The translations under genes were made by a program, and so were the position numbers. A stretch of 64,000 nucleotides of DNA from Caballeronia zhejiangensis (GTDB lineage: Bacteria; Pseudomonadota; Gammaproteobacteria; Burkholderiales; Burkholderiaceae): positions 1 through 64,000 of the forward strand of contig NZ_JFHD01000014.1 in NCBI RefSeq assembly GCF_000698575.1, in the 5' to 3' direction. The notes under the pieces are model-generated. The model saw only the letters and a list, made by a program, of their open reading frames with translations. It was not told the DNA's origin and did not search any database. Positions within the stretch are counted from its first letter, which is position 1, and each line of letters starts with the position of its first letter. This document shows, one piece after another, positions 1-10,724 of the stretch.

Positions 1-55
1 TGCCGAAGTGCCGGATACGAGGAATGTGAAGGTGGTGAATTTGATTGGGGCGTGA
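1..55 (+). CDS. 3' end of an unidentified protein-coding gene (partial)
   Basis: The first bases keep an open frame (codons from position 2) ending in TGA at 53-55 and giving the C-terminus AEVPDTRNVKVVNLIGA. The residue mix and lack of rare codons look like real coding sequence running in from the left, but only 17 residues are visible and I do not recognise the protein. It would converge on the minus-strand gene that ends at 65, leaving only a few bases between the two stops. Chance cannot be excluded at this length. Confidence 0.35.
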   Translation, partial: AEVPDTRNVKVVNLIGA

Positions 56-64
56 TGTTCCGCT

Positions 65-817
65 TCAATGAAGGACCGAACCGATCAGACTTCGAAGGTT
101 TCGCGCATCGAAGACGACGGTCTTCCAGGTGTAGTAGTTGGCGCGTTCGAACTGTGCCTTGCCGACGGCCAACTGACTCTCGGCGATCGCCAGTATGTGC
201 CCTGACTTCTTTGCCTCGCGATACTGCATGTGAATCAATTCCCCTTCCAGGAGTCGCGTGTCGCTCATGGCTGCAATGACGATCGACGGCGTCGGCGTCT
301 CGATCACGTGGTCCGCGATGAATTTCCCTGAGATGGGCAGTTCGACCTCGGCATAGTGCTTCAAGTCGAATTCTTGGGCTATGTCGGCAATCGTGCGTGA
401 CAAGCGTCCCTTGAAATCACTTCCCGATCGGCGTTCGACGCGCGACGTCGCCACACCGTAAAGCTGCTGCGCCGCCTCGGCCACGCGAAACACGTAGGGG
501 ACCACCAGCCGCTCGTCCATTGTCGTGGCGCGAATGACTTCGTCGTTGCAAAGACGCGCCGGACTGTACTGCAAAAGGCTCTGCGACCACTGCTCGACGG
601 CGCCGGACTCGACGTCCCCGCCGATCATGCTTGCGCAAAGGCAAGCCTCACCGTTCTCGTCGATCGAAAACGCGCCATCGCGAACGCGCACTCGAACCAC
701 CACGCGATCTCCGGTGCCCGGATACTCGAGCGGAGTGACGATGCGAAACACCTGACGCGGATCTTCGTGAACTTCGAAGAGCGCGCATACCGTTCGCTTC
801 AGGAATTCGGCTAACAC
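65..817 (-). CDS. DUF1828/DUF1829-like protein
   Basis: A 250-residue soluble protein with no signal peptide or membrane segment. The N-terminal half (roughly residues 1-90), with VVVRVRVRDGAFSIDENGEA, resembles the DUF1828 domain. The C-terminal half (about 120-250), with DHVIETPTPSIVIAAMS and a terminal WKTVVFDARN, resembles DUF1829. Both family assignments are from pattern memory, and no biochemical role is established that I can name. The start codon lies inside the 3' end of the next upstream gene (7-bp overlap), so the two are probably translated together. Base composition is visibly less GC-rich than in sdaA and beyond, which suggests acquired DNA. Such small two-gene units are often mobile accessory modules, but a toxin-antitoxin or defence role is only a guess. 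Confidence 0.6.
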   Translation of the reverse strand: MLAEFLKRTVCALFEVHEDPRQVFRIVTPLEYPGTGDRVVVRVRVRDGAFSIDENGEACLCASMIGGDVESGAVEQWSQSLLQYSPARLCNDEVIRATTMDERLVVPYVFRVAEAAQQLYGVATSRVERRSGSDFKGRLSRTIADIAQEFDLKHYAEVELPISGKFIADHVIETPTPSIVIAAMSDTRLLEGELIHMQYREAKKSGHILAIAESQLAVGKAQFERANYYTWKTVVFDARNLRSLIGSVLH

Positions 818-1395
818 AATAAATCGCCTTGACCGTTTTGCTCGTTAGAGATCGTGATGCCTGTCGCTCGGCAAAATAGGACGATGAGCGCCGAGCGATC
901 ATCTGTGACGCGCGGATCGAAAATTCGAGATGACTTGAGGTTAAGCTCCGGCGCGCCCGGCAGCAAGCGATTCCGATAATCGATGGTCGTTTCGGAGGGC
1001 ATCTTGCAATGCACGCCTCTATGGCTCGGATGATAGTGAAACTCCAACAGCGGATACAAATCGCCTTGAGGCAAAGTCCAGAGCAGGTGTCCGTAGAACG
1101 ATCGATCCATTAGCTCTTCGCCATCGCGCCACATGAACAGCACGCAGTGCGCATCCGAAACGGGAATCAGATCGGTGGCCTGGACACGCGGACGCGCCAT
1201 TCTGCTGAATGGCTTCGGCCACTTGCTCTTGTTCATCTGCCTGAACTTGGGCGACGCAGTCAGCGTCTTGAACGCCTGCTTGTGGGCAAGCAATTGATCG
1301 GATTCCAATGCTGCTCTCTCGGTCTGCAATCGGCAAAATCTGTCTTGGATTCCGCTGATGCTAACCGCGTCCGCACCGCAAATTATCTCGTACAA
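811..1395 (-). CDS. Hypothetical protein, partner of the DUF1828-like gene
   Basis: An open frame of 194 codons beginning with TTG. An in-frame stop lies just upstream, so the longest form must start at TTG. ATG codons for MNKSKWPK (about residue 54) and MARPRVQA (about residue 66) are more conventional starts and would give shorter proteins. The core reads HCVLFMWRDGEELMD, LLWTLPQGDLYPLLEFHYHPSHRG, a mixed alpha/beta-looking soluble sequence. I do not recognise the family. It overlaps the downstream DUF1828-like gene by 7 bp, indicating co-translation. GC content is lower than that of the flanking core genes. It may be a functional partner of its neighbour; the exact start is uncertain. Confidence 0.5.
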   Translation of the reverse strand: MYEIICGADAVSISGIQDRFCRLQTERAALESDQLLAHKQAFKTLTASPKFRQMNKSKWPKPFSRMARPRVQATDLIPVSDAHCVLFMWRDGEELMDRSFYGHLLWTLPQGDLYPLLEFHYHPSHRGVHCKMPSETTIDYRNRLLPGAPELNLKSSRIFDPRVTDDRSALIVLFCRATGITISNEQNGQGDLLC

Positions 1396-1447
1396 CGAAT
1401 GTTTCAGTCATCGATAAAGCGGCTTGTCCGCAGGCAACCCCTAGCGC

Positions 1448-2836
1448 TCAACACTCCACGATATTCACCGCCAATCCGCCGCGCGAAGTCTCTTTATATT
1501 TGGTCTTCATATCCGCGCCCGTCTCCCTCATGGTCTTGATTACCGAATCGAGCGAAACGTAGTGCGATCCGTCCCCGCGCATCGCCATGCGCGCCGCGTT
1601 GACCGCCTTGACCGAACCCATCGCGTTACGCTCGATGCACGGAATCTGCACCATTCCGCCGACCGGATCGCACGTCAGCCCGAGGTTATGCTCCATGCCG
1701 ATTTCCGCCGCATTCTCGACTTGCGCCGGCGTGCCGCCGAGCACCGCGGCCAGCGCGCCCGCCGCCATCGAACACGCGACGCCGACTTCGCCCTGACATC
1801 CGACTTCCGCGCCGGAAATCGACGCATTCATCTTGTACAGAATGCCGATGGCCGCAGCCGTCAGCAAAAAATCGATCACGCCTTGCGTATTCGATCCCGG
1901 CACGAAGCGATCGTAGTAATGCAACACCGCCGGAATGATGCCCGCCGCGCCGTTGGTCGGCGCCGTCACGACGCGTCCGCCGATCGCGTTCTCCTCGTTC
2001 ACGGCAATCGCGTAGAGATTGATCCAGTCGATCATCGACAACGGATCGCGCAACGCCTGCTCGGGCTTTTCAGCCAGCGCGCGATAAAGCTGCGGCGCGC
2101 GCCGCTTCACCTGAAACGGCCCCGGCAGATGCCCTTCCGCTTCCGGATTGCCGATGCCGCACCCGCGCGCGACGCAATCCTGCATCACGTCCCAGATGCG
2201 CAGCAGCCCGCTGCGAATCTCGTCTTCCGAACGCCACACGCGCTCGTTTTCCCACATCAGTTGCGCGATCGATTTGCCCGAGTCCGCGCACATCTTCATC
2301 AGCTCGTCGCCGGTCTGGAACGGATACGGCAACTGCTCGTGCGCCGTCAGCACCGCCGTATTCGCCGCGCCCGCCGTCACGACGAATCCGCCGCCAACAG
2401 ACAGATACGTCGCCTCGCGCAGCAACGCGCCGTTCGCATCGAACGCGTAGAGCTTCATGCCGTTCGGATGCTCCGGCAGCGCCTGCCGGTAGAACGCGAT
2501 GTTCTCCTTGATCGTGAACGGAATCTGGCGCGCGCCGAGCAGCGCGAGCGTTTTCGATGTTCGCACTTGCTCCAGGCGCGGCACGATGCTCGAAGCATCG
2601 ACGGTATCGGGCGCGTCGCCCATCAGGCCGAGCATCACGCCGCGATCGGTGCCGTGGCCCTTGCCCGTCGCGCCGAGGGAGCCGTACAGCTCGCATTTCA
2701 CCGATGCCGTCGACTCCAGCAGTTCGTCGCGCTCGAGCCCCTGCGCGAACATCAACGCGGCGCGCATCGGTCCGACGGTGTGCGAGCTCGAAGGTCCGAT
2801 GCCGATCTTGAAGAGGTCGAATACGCTGACTGCCAT
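1448..2836 (-). CDS. sdaA: L-serine ammonia-lyase (L-serine dehydratase), iron-sulfur type
   Basis: Deaminates L-serine to pyruvate and ammonia in the cytoplasm. The 462-residue single-chain form has the usual bacterial type-2 layout. An N-terminal beta-domain begins [27 protein letters not shown]. The alpha-domain carries [14 protein letters not shown], the cysteine-bearing stretches [15 protein letters not shown] and [19 protein letters not shown] that ligate the [4Fe-4S] cluster, and a conserved C-terminal region ending in NIVEC, where the terminal cysteine is typical of the family. It lies 21 bp after the alginate-lyase-like gene and in line with gcvTHP, a logical pairing because the glycine cleavage system feeds one-carbon units that interconvert glycine and serine. 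Start supported by AGGTGATGTC before the ATG. Confidence 0.97.
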   Translation of the reverse strand: MAVSVFDLFKIGIGPSSSHTVGPMRAALMFAQGLERDELLESTASVKCELYGSLGATGKGHGTDRGVMLGLMGDAPDTVDASSIVPRLEQVRTSKTLALLGARQIPFTIKENIAFYRQALPEHPNGMKLYAFDANGALLREATYLSVGGGFVVTAGAANTAVLTAHEQLPYPFQTGDELMKMCADSGKSIAQLMWENERVWRSEDEIRSGLLRIWDVMQDCVARGCGIGNPEAEGHLPGPFQVKRRAPQLYRALAEKPEQALRDPLSMIDWINLYAIAVNEENAIGGRVVTAPTNGAAGIIPAVLHYYDRFVPGSNTQGVIDFLLTAAAIGILYKMNASISGAEVGCQGEVGVACSMAAGALAAVLGGTPAQVENAAEIGMEHNLGLTCDPVGGMVQIPCIERNAMGSVKAVNAARMAMRGDGSHYVSLDSVIKTMRETGADMKTKYKETSRGGLAVNIVEC

Positions 2837-2857
2837 GACATCACCTGACTGAAAGAA

Positions 2858-3961
2858 TTAACGCGCCGGCAGCGGCAGACACACCGCGAGCCACGCGGGC
2901 GGCGCGGGCGCGAGCCGCAGCGCCACCGGCGCGTAGCGGCCGTCGAGACGCGCCGCGAGATGAAAGAGTTCCGCCGCGTTCCTCGGATCCCACTGACCCG
3001 AGTAACCCGGCAATCCTGCTTCGCGCCGCTTGGCGTCGAAAGGCACGGACGACTTCACGAATTCGTCGTGCGTCTTCGTGCCGAGCGCATACGGCGTGAG
3101 CCAGTTGAGCGCCACGGCCAGTGTCGCACCCGACTGCGCGCGCTCCGGCAGCCAGTTGCGGTTGTGCCTGCGCGCGGCGAGCGCCGCCGTCACGAGCGGC
3201 TGAAGATCGTAGGTGACGTAGCGCAGCGCATCGCGTTCGGCGAAATCGACCGTGGATCCGTCCGGCGCGATGTTGTCGCCGATATGTTCGATAAAAAGCC
3301 GCTGCGCCGCGTTGATGAGCTTGCGGTCGTCGATGGTGAACGCGCCCATCGCCACCAGCTTCACGCGATGGCTCTGCCAGTTGTTGCGATAGCTGCCGGT
3401 CAGCGGGCGCGGCTGCTTGTCCATATCGTCGATATAACCGCTCACCATCTTCGTGATGAACGCGTTCGCCGCGTTGCGCGTCTTGACCGGCAGCGCGCTC
3501 GCCGTGAGGTCGTACGCGAGAATCAGCGATTCGAAATTCGTTTCGTCGATCGGATTGAAGCTCGGCTGATACGTGGTCGTCCACGCGAACAGGAAGCGGT
3601 CGACGAGACGCAGGTAACGTTCGTCGCCGGTCGCGCGCCACGCGAGCGCGGCGTCGCGCATCAGGCCGAGGTCTTTCTCCGCTTCGACGCTTTCGTCGTA
3701 GATGCCTTCGTGCGGCAGCGTGCCTTCCGTATGCAGCTTCGCGCGCGGCTTCGGCTGATCGTTCACGCGCGACTGCACCATTTTCACGAGGGCCTTCACA
3801 CCGGGATCGGCGTTGGTGCGCTCGCTCGTCTGCATCGCGGGCGCCGCGCAGAAATTCATCGCGGCGTGCGCGGACGATGCGGCAAGCGACATCACCCCGA
3901 GCATCGCCAGCGCCGCGCACGCGCGGTTCGTCCCTTTCACCTCTCGCACCTTGAGCGCCAT
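2858..3961 (-). CDS. Alginate lyase family (PL5-like) periplasmic protein
   Basis: A 367-residue exported protein. The N-terminus has a clear Sec signal peptide (ACAALAMLGVMSLAASSAHA). The mature part is alpha-helical with GTLPHEGIYDESVEAEKDLGLMRDAALAWRATGDERYL and YRNNWQSHRVKLVAMGAF, typical of the alginate lyase (alpha/alpha-toroid) fold; the NN-x-x-x-H stretch corresponds to the expected catalytic Asn/His region. Family members beta-eliminate polyuronates, but many bacterial homologues have other or unknown polysaccharide substrates and no alginate gene cluster is present here, so substrate is not assigned. GGGAG sits 6 bases before the ATG. It is placed between gcvP and sdaA on the same strand, which is unusual for a carbohydrate enzyme. 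Confidence 0.85.
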   Translation of the reverse strand: MALKVREVKGTNRACAALAMLGVMSLAASSAHAAMNFCAAPAMQTSERTNADPGVKALVKMVQSRVNDQPKPRAKLHTEGTLPHEGIYDESVEAEKDLGLMRDAALAWRATGDERYLRLVDRFLFAWTTTYQPSFNPIDETNFESLILAYDLTASALPVKTRNAANAFITKMVSGYIDDMDKQPRPLTGSYRNNWQSHRVKLVAMGAFTIDDRKLINAAQRLFIEHIGDNIAPDGSTVDFAERDALRYVTYDLQPLVTAALAARRHNRNWLPERAQSGATLAVALNWLTPYALGTKTHDEFVKSSVPFDAKRREAGLPGYSGQWDPRNAAELFHLAARLDGRYAPVALRLAPAPPAWLAVCLPLPAR

Positions 3962-4085
3962 GTGAACTCCCTGTTTTGGCTTTTGGTCCGGGGTGAGATG
4001 TTAGCCGTTCTGGAACGCGCCGCAAAACCGCCCGACGAAGCTTTACGCTTTCGGGCGGCGCTCTCTCAGGTTCGTGCGCGTAGCC

Positions 4086-7016
4086 TTACTCGTCCGCGTA
4101 TTCCGATACCGGCACGCACGAGCACATCAGATTGCGGTCGCCATAAGCGTTGTCCGCACGGCCGACCGGCGACCAGTACTTGCGCGCGATCAGCGACTTC
4201 AGCGGATACGCGGCCGCTTCGCGCGTGTACTTGTGCTCCCACGCATCCGATGCGACGACCGCCGCCGTGTGCGGCGCGTTCTTCAGCACGTTGTCCTCGC
4301 GATCGGCGCGGCCTTCTTCGACCGCGCGGATTTCCTCGCGGATCGCGATCATTGCGTCGATGAAGCGGTCGAGCTCCTCCTTCGATTCCGATTCCGTCGG
4401 CTCGACCATCAGCGTGCCCGGAACCGGGAAGCTCATCGTCGGCGCGTGGAAGCCGTAGTCGATCAGGCGCTTCGCGACGTCTTCCACCGAGATGCCGCTC
4501 GATTCCTTGATCGGACGCACATCGAGAATGCATTCGTGCGCGACCAGTCCGCCCGCGCCGCTGTACAGCACCGGATAGTGCGGCGCGAGACGCTTCGCGA
4601 CATAGTTCGCCGCGAGAATCGCGCTTTCGGTGGCGGCGGTGAGGCCGCTCGCGCCCATCATCGCGATGTACATCCACGAGATCGGCAGAATCGCGGCCGA
4701 GCCGTACGGCGCCGACGACACCGCGCCGATGCCTGCTTCATCGCGCTTGTAGCCCGTGGACGTCTGATTCGGCAGGAACTTCGCCAGATGCGCGCCGACC
4801 GCGACCGGACCGACGCCCGGTCCGCCGCCGCCGTGCGGAATGCAGAACGTCTTGTGCAGATTCAAGTGCGATACGTCGCCGCCGAACTGGCCGGGCGCGC
4901 AGAGACCGACCATCGCGTTCATGTTCGCGCCGTCGACATACACCTGGCCGCCGTGCGCGTGCACGATGTCGCAGATTTCGCGGACGTTGCGCTCGAACAC
5001 GCCGTGCGTCGACGGATACGTGATCATGATCGCCGCGAGATTCGCCGAATGCTTTTCGGCCTTCGCCTTCAGATCGTCGATATCGACGTTGCCGTTCGCA
5101 TCGCACGCGACGACGACGACCTGCATGCCCGCCATCTGCGCCGACGCCGGATTCGTGCCGTGCGCGGACGCCGGAATCAGACACACGTTGCGATGCCCTT
5201 CGCCGCGCGACTCGTGATACGCGTGAATGATGAGCAAGCCCGCGTACTCGCCTTGCGAACCGGCGTTCGGCTGCAACGACACCGCCGCGTAACCCGTGCA
5301 CGCGACGAGCATCTGTTCGAGCTGATCGATCATCGTGCGATAGCCGACCGTCTGCTCGGCGGGCGCGAACGGATGAATCGCCGCGAACTCCGGCCACGTG
5401 ACCGGCAGCATTTCCGAGGTCGCGTTGAGCTTCATCGTGCAGGAACCGAGCGGGATCATCGTGCGGTCGAGCGCGAGGTCTTTATCCGCGAGACTGCGCA
5501 GATAGCGCAGCATTTCGTGCTCGGAGTGGTGGCGATTGAAAACCGGATGCGTCAGATACTCGCTCGTGCGATGCAGTGCCTGCGGCAGCGAATCCGTCAC
5601 CGATTGATCGAGCGCGTCGATATCGAATGTTTCGGTCTTGCCCGCGACCTCCGCAAAGAGCGCGAAGAGCTTCTGCAAGTCGTCGCGCGTGGTGGTTTCA
5701 TCGAGCGAAACGCCGACCTGGCTCGCGCTCACATGACGCAGATTGATGTGCGCGGCGTACGCGGCCTGATGCAGCGCGGTCGTGCTCGCGCCGCTTTCGA
5801 TCGTGACGGTATCGAAGAACGTGTCGTTCGCGATCGTGTAGCCGAGCTTCTTTACGCCCGCCGCAAAGATCGACGCCACGCGATTCACGCGCAGCGCGAT
5901 CGTTTTGAGACCGCGCGGGCCGTGATAGACCGCGTACATGCTCGCCATGATCGCGAGCAGCGCCTGCGCCGTGCAGACATTCGACGTCGCCTTCTCGCGA
6001 CGGATGTGCTGCTCGCGCGTCTGGAGCGCGAGACGCAGCGCCGGATTGCCCTGCGCATCGACGGTCACGCCAACGAGACGGCCCGGCATCTGGCGCTTGA
6101 ATTCATCGCGCACGGCCATGTATGCCGCGTGCGGCCCACCGAAGCCGACCGGCACGCCGAAACGCTGCGTATTGCCGATCGCGACGTCCGCGCCCCATTC
6201 GCCCGGCGGCGTGATGAGCGTCAGCGCGAGCAGATCCGCCGCGGCGACGACATGGCCGCCCGCCGCGTGAATCGCTTCGGCGAGCGCGCGATAGTCGCGC
6301 ACATCGCCGTTCGCGCCCGGATATTGCAGCAGCACGCCGAATGCATTCGCGCTGGCGGCATCGGCGGCGGGACCGACTTTCACGTCGATGCCCGCCGGCT
6401 TCGCGCGCGTCTTCACGACTTCGATCGTCTGCGGCAGCACGTCGTCGGCAACGTAGAACACGTTCGACTTCGGCTTGCCGATGCGTTGCAGCAGCGTCAT
6501 CGCTTCGGCGGCGGCGGTGGATTCGTCGAGCAGCGAGGCGTTGGCCATCGCGAGGCCAGTCAGGTCCATGACCATCTGCTGGAAATTGAGCAGCGCTTCG
6601 AGGCGCCCTTGCGAAATTTCCGGCTGATAGGGCGTGTATGCCGTGTACCACGCCGGATTTTCGAGCACGTTGCGCAGGATCACCGCCGGCGTGTGCGTGC
6701 CGTAGTAACCCTGGCCGATGTAAGTCCGGAACACCAGATTCTCGTCCGCCAGCTTGCGCAGATACGCGAGCGCTTCCGCCTCGCTTTTCGGCTGCGTGAA
6801 CGCGCCGAGCGGCAGCGTGTCCTTGCGGCGGATCGATTCAGGAATCACCGCGTCGATGAACGCCGCGCGCGACGCGAAACCGAGCGCGTCGAGCATCGCG
6901 CGCTGGTCGGCATCATCGGGGCCGATGTGCCGCTCGGCGAATGCGTCGTGGCATTCGAGCGCGGCGAGTGACAGGGATGTGCGGTTCATCAGGCGATCCG
7001 GGTGTTCGAGCTTCAT
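4086..7016 (-). CDS. gcvP: Glycine dehydrogenase (decarboxylating), glycine cleavage system P protein
   Basis: The pyridoxal-phosphate subunit that decarboxylates glycine and transfers the aminomethyl group to the lipoyl arm of GcvH. At 976 residues it is the fused single-chain form, with both the N-terminal half ([18 protein letters not shown]...) and the C-terminal half. The PLP lysine is about residue 722 in [18 protein letters not shown], with the glycine-rich loop following. Preceded by AGGAATTCAC before ATG; an alternative ATG at codon 10 (MNRTSLS) is possible. It is the third gene of gcvT-gcvH-gcvP, 62 bp after gcvH, and should share the glycine riboswitch control upstream of gcvT. Confidence 0.98.
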   Translation of the reverse strand: MKLEHPDRLMNRTSLSLAALECHDAFAERHIGPDDADQRAMLDALGFASRAAFIDAVIPESIRRKDTLPLGAFTQPKSEAEALAYLRKLADENLVFRTYIGQGYYGTHTPAVILRNVLENPAWYTAYTPYQPEISQGRLEALLNFQQMVMDLTGLAMANASLLDESTAAAEAMTLLQRIGKPKSNVFYVADDVLPQTIEVVKTRAKPAGIDVKVGPAADAASANAFGVLLQYPGANGDVRDYRALAEAIHAAGGHVVAAADLLALTLITPPGEWGADVAIGNTQRFGVPVGFGGPHAAYMAVRDEFKRQMPGRLVGVTVDAQGNPALRLALQTREQHIRREKATSNVCTAQALLAIMASMYAVYHGPRGLKTIALRVNRVASIFAAGVKKLGYTIANDTFFDTVTIESGASTTALHQAAYAAHINLRHVSASQVGVSLDETTTRDDLQKLFALFAEVAGKTETFDIDALDQSVTDSLPQALHRTSEYLTHPVFNRHHSEHEMLRYLRSLADKDLALDRTMIPLGSCTMKLNATSEMLPVTWPEFAAIHPFAPAEQTVGYRTMIDQLEQMLVACTGYAAVSLQPNAGSQGEYAGLLIIHAYHESRGEGHRNVCLIPASAHGTNPASAQMAGMQVVVVACDANGNVDIDDLKAKAEKHSANLAAIMITYPSTHGVFERNVREICDIVHAHGGQVYVDGANMNAMVGLCAPGQFGGDVSHLNLHKTFCIPHGGGGPGVGPVAVGAHLAKFLPNQTSTGYKRDEAGIGAVSSAPYGSAAILPISWMYIAMMGASGLTAATESAILAANYVAKRLAPHYPVLYSGAGGLVAHECILDVRPIKESSGISVEDVAKRLIDYGFHAPTMSFPVPGTLMVEPTESESKEELDRFIDAMIAIREEIRAVEEGRADREDNVLKNAPHTAAVVASDAWEHKYTREAAAYPLKSLIARKYWSPVGRADNAYGDRNLMCSCVPVSEYADE

Positions 7017-7078
7017 GTGAATTCCTGCGACGCGGCTCGCTCTTGGTCTGCGCGAGCCGCCATCGTCATTGAGATGGG

Positions 7079-7459
7079 TTATTCGCCGATCGACTTGCCG
7101 TAGCCTTCGGCGTCGAGCAGCTTGTCGAGCGTGGCGTCGCCGGCCGGCTTGATCTTGAAGAGCCAGCTTTCGTACGGCGCGCCGTTGACCTGATCGGGCG
7201 CCGAAGTCAGCGCGTCGTTCGATGCGACGATCTCGCCCGACACCGGCGCGTAAATATCGGAAGCGGCCTTCACCGATTCGATCACCGCGATCGCGTCGCC
7301 CGCCGCAACGGTCTTGCCCGCCGCGGGCAGTTCGACGAACACGATGTCACCGAGCGCTTCCTGCGCGTGATCGGTGATGCCGACGGTCAGCGTGCCATCG
7401 GATTCGGTGCGGACCCATTCGTGCGATTCGGTGTATTTCAGATCGGCCGGGATGCTCAT
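7079..7459 (-). CDS. gcvH: Glycine cleavage system H protein (lipoyl carrier)
   Basis: Small lipoylated shuttle that carries the aminomethyl intermediate between GcvP, GcvT and the dihydrolipoamide dehydrogenase. The 126-residue product has the full lipoyl-domain signature, with Lys64 in [21 protein letters not shown] as the attachment site, and the usual N-terminal YTESHEWVR. Length matches the family. AAGGAG lies 7 bases before the ATG. It sits 62 bp downstream of gcvT in the gcvTHP operon. Confidence 0.98.
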   Translation of the reverse strand: MSIPADLKYTESHEWVRTESDGTLTVGITDHAQEALGDIVFVELPAAGKTVAAGDAIAVIESVKAASDIYAPVSGEIVASNDALTSAPDQVNGAPYESWLFKIKPAGDATLDKLLDAEGYGKSIGE

Positions 7460-7521
7460 TGGATGCTCCTTGCGTGGTTCTTTCGTGAGGTTCTTGATCG
7501 GAGGAAACGGGCGCGACGGCT

Positions 7522-8646
<1,125 letters not shown>

Positions 8647-8769
8647 CGGGGCCTCGGTTCGCGAAACAAAAAAGGCCACGCAGCGCACTATTCGCCTGCC
8701 GGATGCGCCTTTCGTGCTGCGGAAAGCAGCGCGCAAGGCCCATGCCGCGAGCGGTTGCGATGCGTGACC

Positions 8770-9000
8770 CCTCTGTCCTCGGTACCTGAGAGATTGCGCG
8801 AACCGTGCACGGCTGTGCCGCGGTCCATCGCGCGCCCCTTCGGTGGGCAACTGGCTCAATGACGAAGCCGCTGCCGCTCTCCAGAGTGCGAGGAAACTCG
8901 TTCCTCGACGCGGTCGGTCCTTTTGCCTGAGAGTTTGCGGGTATGCCCCTTCGGCGGCGCGGTCTTTCTCGTTGCGATGAAAGGCCACGCGCTCTCCCGA
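8770..9000 (-). promoter_or_regulatory. Tandem glycine riboswitch (two aptamers) of gcvT
   Basis: Read on the minus strand, the leader contains two successive glycine-aptamer cores. Aptamer 1 (about 8880-8998) begins with GGGAGAGC, then GCCGAAGGGGCA, then CTCTCAGGCAAAAGGACCG and closes with CTCTGGAGAG. Aptamer 2 (about 8770-8870) repeats ACCGAAGGGGCGC and ends in CTCTCAGGTACCGAGGACAG. The short linker between them is typical of cooperative tandem glycine riboswitches. Known members upstream of gcv operons turn expression on when glycine is high. The promoter at 9013-9041 would start transcription almost exactly at the first aptamer. Confidence 0.95.
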
Positions 9001-9012
9001 CGCGTGCGGCAG

Positions 9013-9041
9013 AATTTACGCGACCGAATTAGGGTTGTCAA
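9013..9041 (-). promoter_or_regulatory. Sigma-70 promoter of the gcvTHP leader
   Basis: On the minus strand TTGACA (9036-9041), a 17-base spacer and TAAATT (9013-9018) make a near-consensus sigma-70 promoter. The predicted start, about 9006, is a few bases before the first glycine aptamer, so the promoter-riboswitch geometry supports itself. Confidence 0.75.
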
Positions 9042-9206
9042 ACGGATTCGGACTTGCGCGATTGCGCTTTTCCGCAGATTCGAAACCGATGCAAACGCGC
9101 GAGCGTGTATCGACAAATCCGTCGTAGTTTGTTTCAGAAGCAGCGCTTTTTCGCAATGAAATCACGCGTACACTGTTCGGATCGCGTTGATTCCTCTTCG
9201 ACGAAC

Positions 9207-9533
9207 ATGGCCACGATCACCATCAACGGCGTTACTTATACAGGCAACCATGTGTCGGTTCGCGGCGGCCGCGTGCTCGTCGACGGCAAGAACGTGAGCG
9301 CCGGCGAAGCGACGCGCATCACGCTCGAAGTGCACGGCGACCTTCAGGCGTTTCAGGCGGACAACTGCGATACGGTCGCGGTTCACGGCGCGGTCGGCGT
9401 CGTGTCGACCGTGTCGGGCAACGTGACTTGCGGCGATGTCGGTGGCGCGGTGTCGACGGTGTCGGGCAACGTGAACTGCGGCGACATCGCCGGCGAAGTG
9501 CGGACGACGTGCGGCAGCGTCAGCCGCCGCTAG
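9207..9533 (+). CDS. Small cysteine-bearing beta-solenoid-like protein
   Basis: A 108-residue protein, MATITINGVTYTGNHVSV..., without signal peptide or membrane segment. The N-terminal third is beta-strand-rich with repeated G/V positions (VRGGRVLVDGKNV). From about residue 52 it becomes a 16-residue repeat: NCDTVAVHGAVG, then two VSTVSGNV(T/N)CGD copies, and a degenerate TTCGSV. A cysteine recurs in each coil at the same register. This periodicity is typical of short right-handed beta-solenoids such as those found in bactofilin-like or phage-associated small proteins; the exact family is not certain. No strong ribosome site is visible; the ATG was chosen because homology-like sequence starts there. 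Flanked by the gcv leader (divergent) and a convergent oxidoreductase gene. Confidence 0.8.
   Translation: MATITINGVTYTGNHVSVRGGRVLVDGKNVSAGEATRITLEVHGDLQAFQADNCDTVAVHGAVGVVSTVSGNVTCGDVGGAVSTVSGNVNCGDIAGEVRTTCGSVSRR
9402..9497 (+). repeat. Two in-frame 48-bp direct repeats
   Basis: Positions 9402-9449 and 9450-9497 are near-identical 48-bp units inside the small solenoid gene, both starting GTGTCGAC and containing GTGTCGGGCAACGTGA. Each encodes a 16-residue coil (VSTVSGNVxCGDxxGx). They show the protein grew by internal duplication. Confidence 0.85.
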
Positions 9534-9536
9534 GCG

Positions 9537-10580
9537 TCAGCCGCGCGCGAAGGGCACGCGCCGCCCTTCTTGCTCGCTCTGCATCGCGAGTTCGATGATC
9601 GTCATCGTGTCGACTGCGTCCTGAGGCGAAACCGGAAACGGCTTGCCATCCAGAATCGCCGCCGCCAGCGCACGATAAAACTCGACGTACGCGCCATCTT
9701 TCGTGGCGAATTCGTGACGCAGATCGAGATCGCCATCGACCTCGCGCAACGTGCCCGGCGGATTCTTCGCGAACTCCGGATTGCCCGGGCGCATCCCCGA
9801 ACGCAACTGATCTTCCTGCGTATCGAGCCCGTTCTTCACATAACTGCCGCGCGTGCCGTGGATCGCGAAACGCGGCGGCTCCAGCGCCGCGAGCGCGCTC
9901 GCGTGCAGGATTACTTCCTTGTCGGCGTAACCGAGCACGAGATGCACGTAGTCCGGCGCGTGCGCGTGGTCGCGATGCGCCTTCACGAACGCCGTCACCG
10001 TTTGCGGCGCGCCGAAGAGCGTCAGCGCCTGATCGATCAGATGCGGCCCCAGATCGAACAGCAGGCCGCCGCCGCGCTCCGCTTCCTCACGCCAGCGCTG
10101 CGGCACTTTCGGGCGGAAACGGTCGAAATGCGATTCGTAATGCGTGATGCGCCCGAGCCGTCCGCTTTCGATGAGGGCGCGCACCGTCATGAAATCGCCG
10201 TCCCAGCGACGGTTGTGAAACGGCGCGAACACGAGCCCTTTCTGCTGCGCGAGATCGGCGAGCGTGCGGGCGTCGCGCGACGAAAGCGTCACCGGTTTGT
10301 CGACGACCACGTGTTTGCCCGCCGACAGCGCCCGATGCGCGAGATCGAAGTGCGTGTCGTTCGGCGTCGCGACGACGACGCACTGGAGTTCGTCGATGGC
10401 GAGCAGCGCGTCGAAATCCGCGACGATCCGCGCGTTCGGATAATCGGCCTGCGCGCGCTCGGCCTGCGACGTGGCGACGGCCGTGACTTCGGCGCGGCCG
10501 CAGTGCTCGATGACGGGCGCGTGAAACGTCGCGCCGGCGAGGCCGTAGCCCATTACGCCGACTTTGAGTGCTGTGTCCAT
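9537..10580 (-). CDS. Gfo/Idh/MocA family NAD(P)-dependent oxidoreductase
   Basis: A 347-residue cytoplasmic dehydrogenase. The N-terminal Rossmann fold begins LKVGVMGYGLAGATFHAPVI with the GxGxxG-type nucleotide site, followed by VVVATPNDTHFDLAHRALSAGKHVVVDKPVTLS, where the EKP-type motif (here DKP) carries the conserved lysine. The C-terminal domain contains GGGLLFDLGPHLIDQAL with the catalytic Asp and His. It resembles E. coli YdgJ and related sugar or inositol dehydrogenases; the substrate cannot be told from sequence. Its stop is 3 bases from the convergent solenoid gene. Monocistronic by context, with rep divergently transcribed 145 bp away. Confidence 0.92.
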   Translation of the reverse strand: MDTALKVGVMGYGLAGATFHAPVIEHCGRAEVTAVATSQAERAQADYPNARIVADFDALLAIDELQCVVVATPNDTHFDLAHRALSAGKHVVVDKPVTLSSRDARTLADLAQQKGLVFAPFHNRRWDGDFMTVRALIESGRLGRITHYESHFDRFRPKVPQRWREEAERGGGLLFDLGPHLIDQALTLFGAPQTVTAFVKAHRDHAHAPDYVHLVLGYADKEVILHASALAALEPPRFAIHGTRGSYVKNGLDTQEDQLRSGMRPGNPEFAKNPPGTLREVDGDLDLRHEFATKDGAYVEFYRALAAAILDGKPFPVSPQDAVDTMTIIELAMQSEQEGRRVPFARG

Positions 10581-10724
10581 GCGGGCATCGTCCTGTCGTT
10601 GAATTGACCGGATATTGTGGCACGAACAGGGGCCGGAACCGCGCCGCCTCTATCGTGTTAACATCGCGCTCTCCTTTCGCGCGCAAGTCACAGCCAGGCG
10701 CGCCCAAACTCCAAAGCCAAAACG

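Noticed and set aside
9402..9497. Direct repeats as a CRISPR or mobile-element signature
   Set aside because: The two adjacent units are in frame inside a gene and encode protein coils, with no spacers or cas genes.
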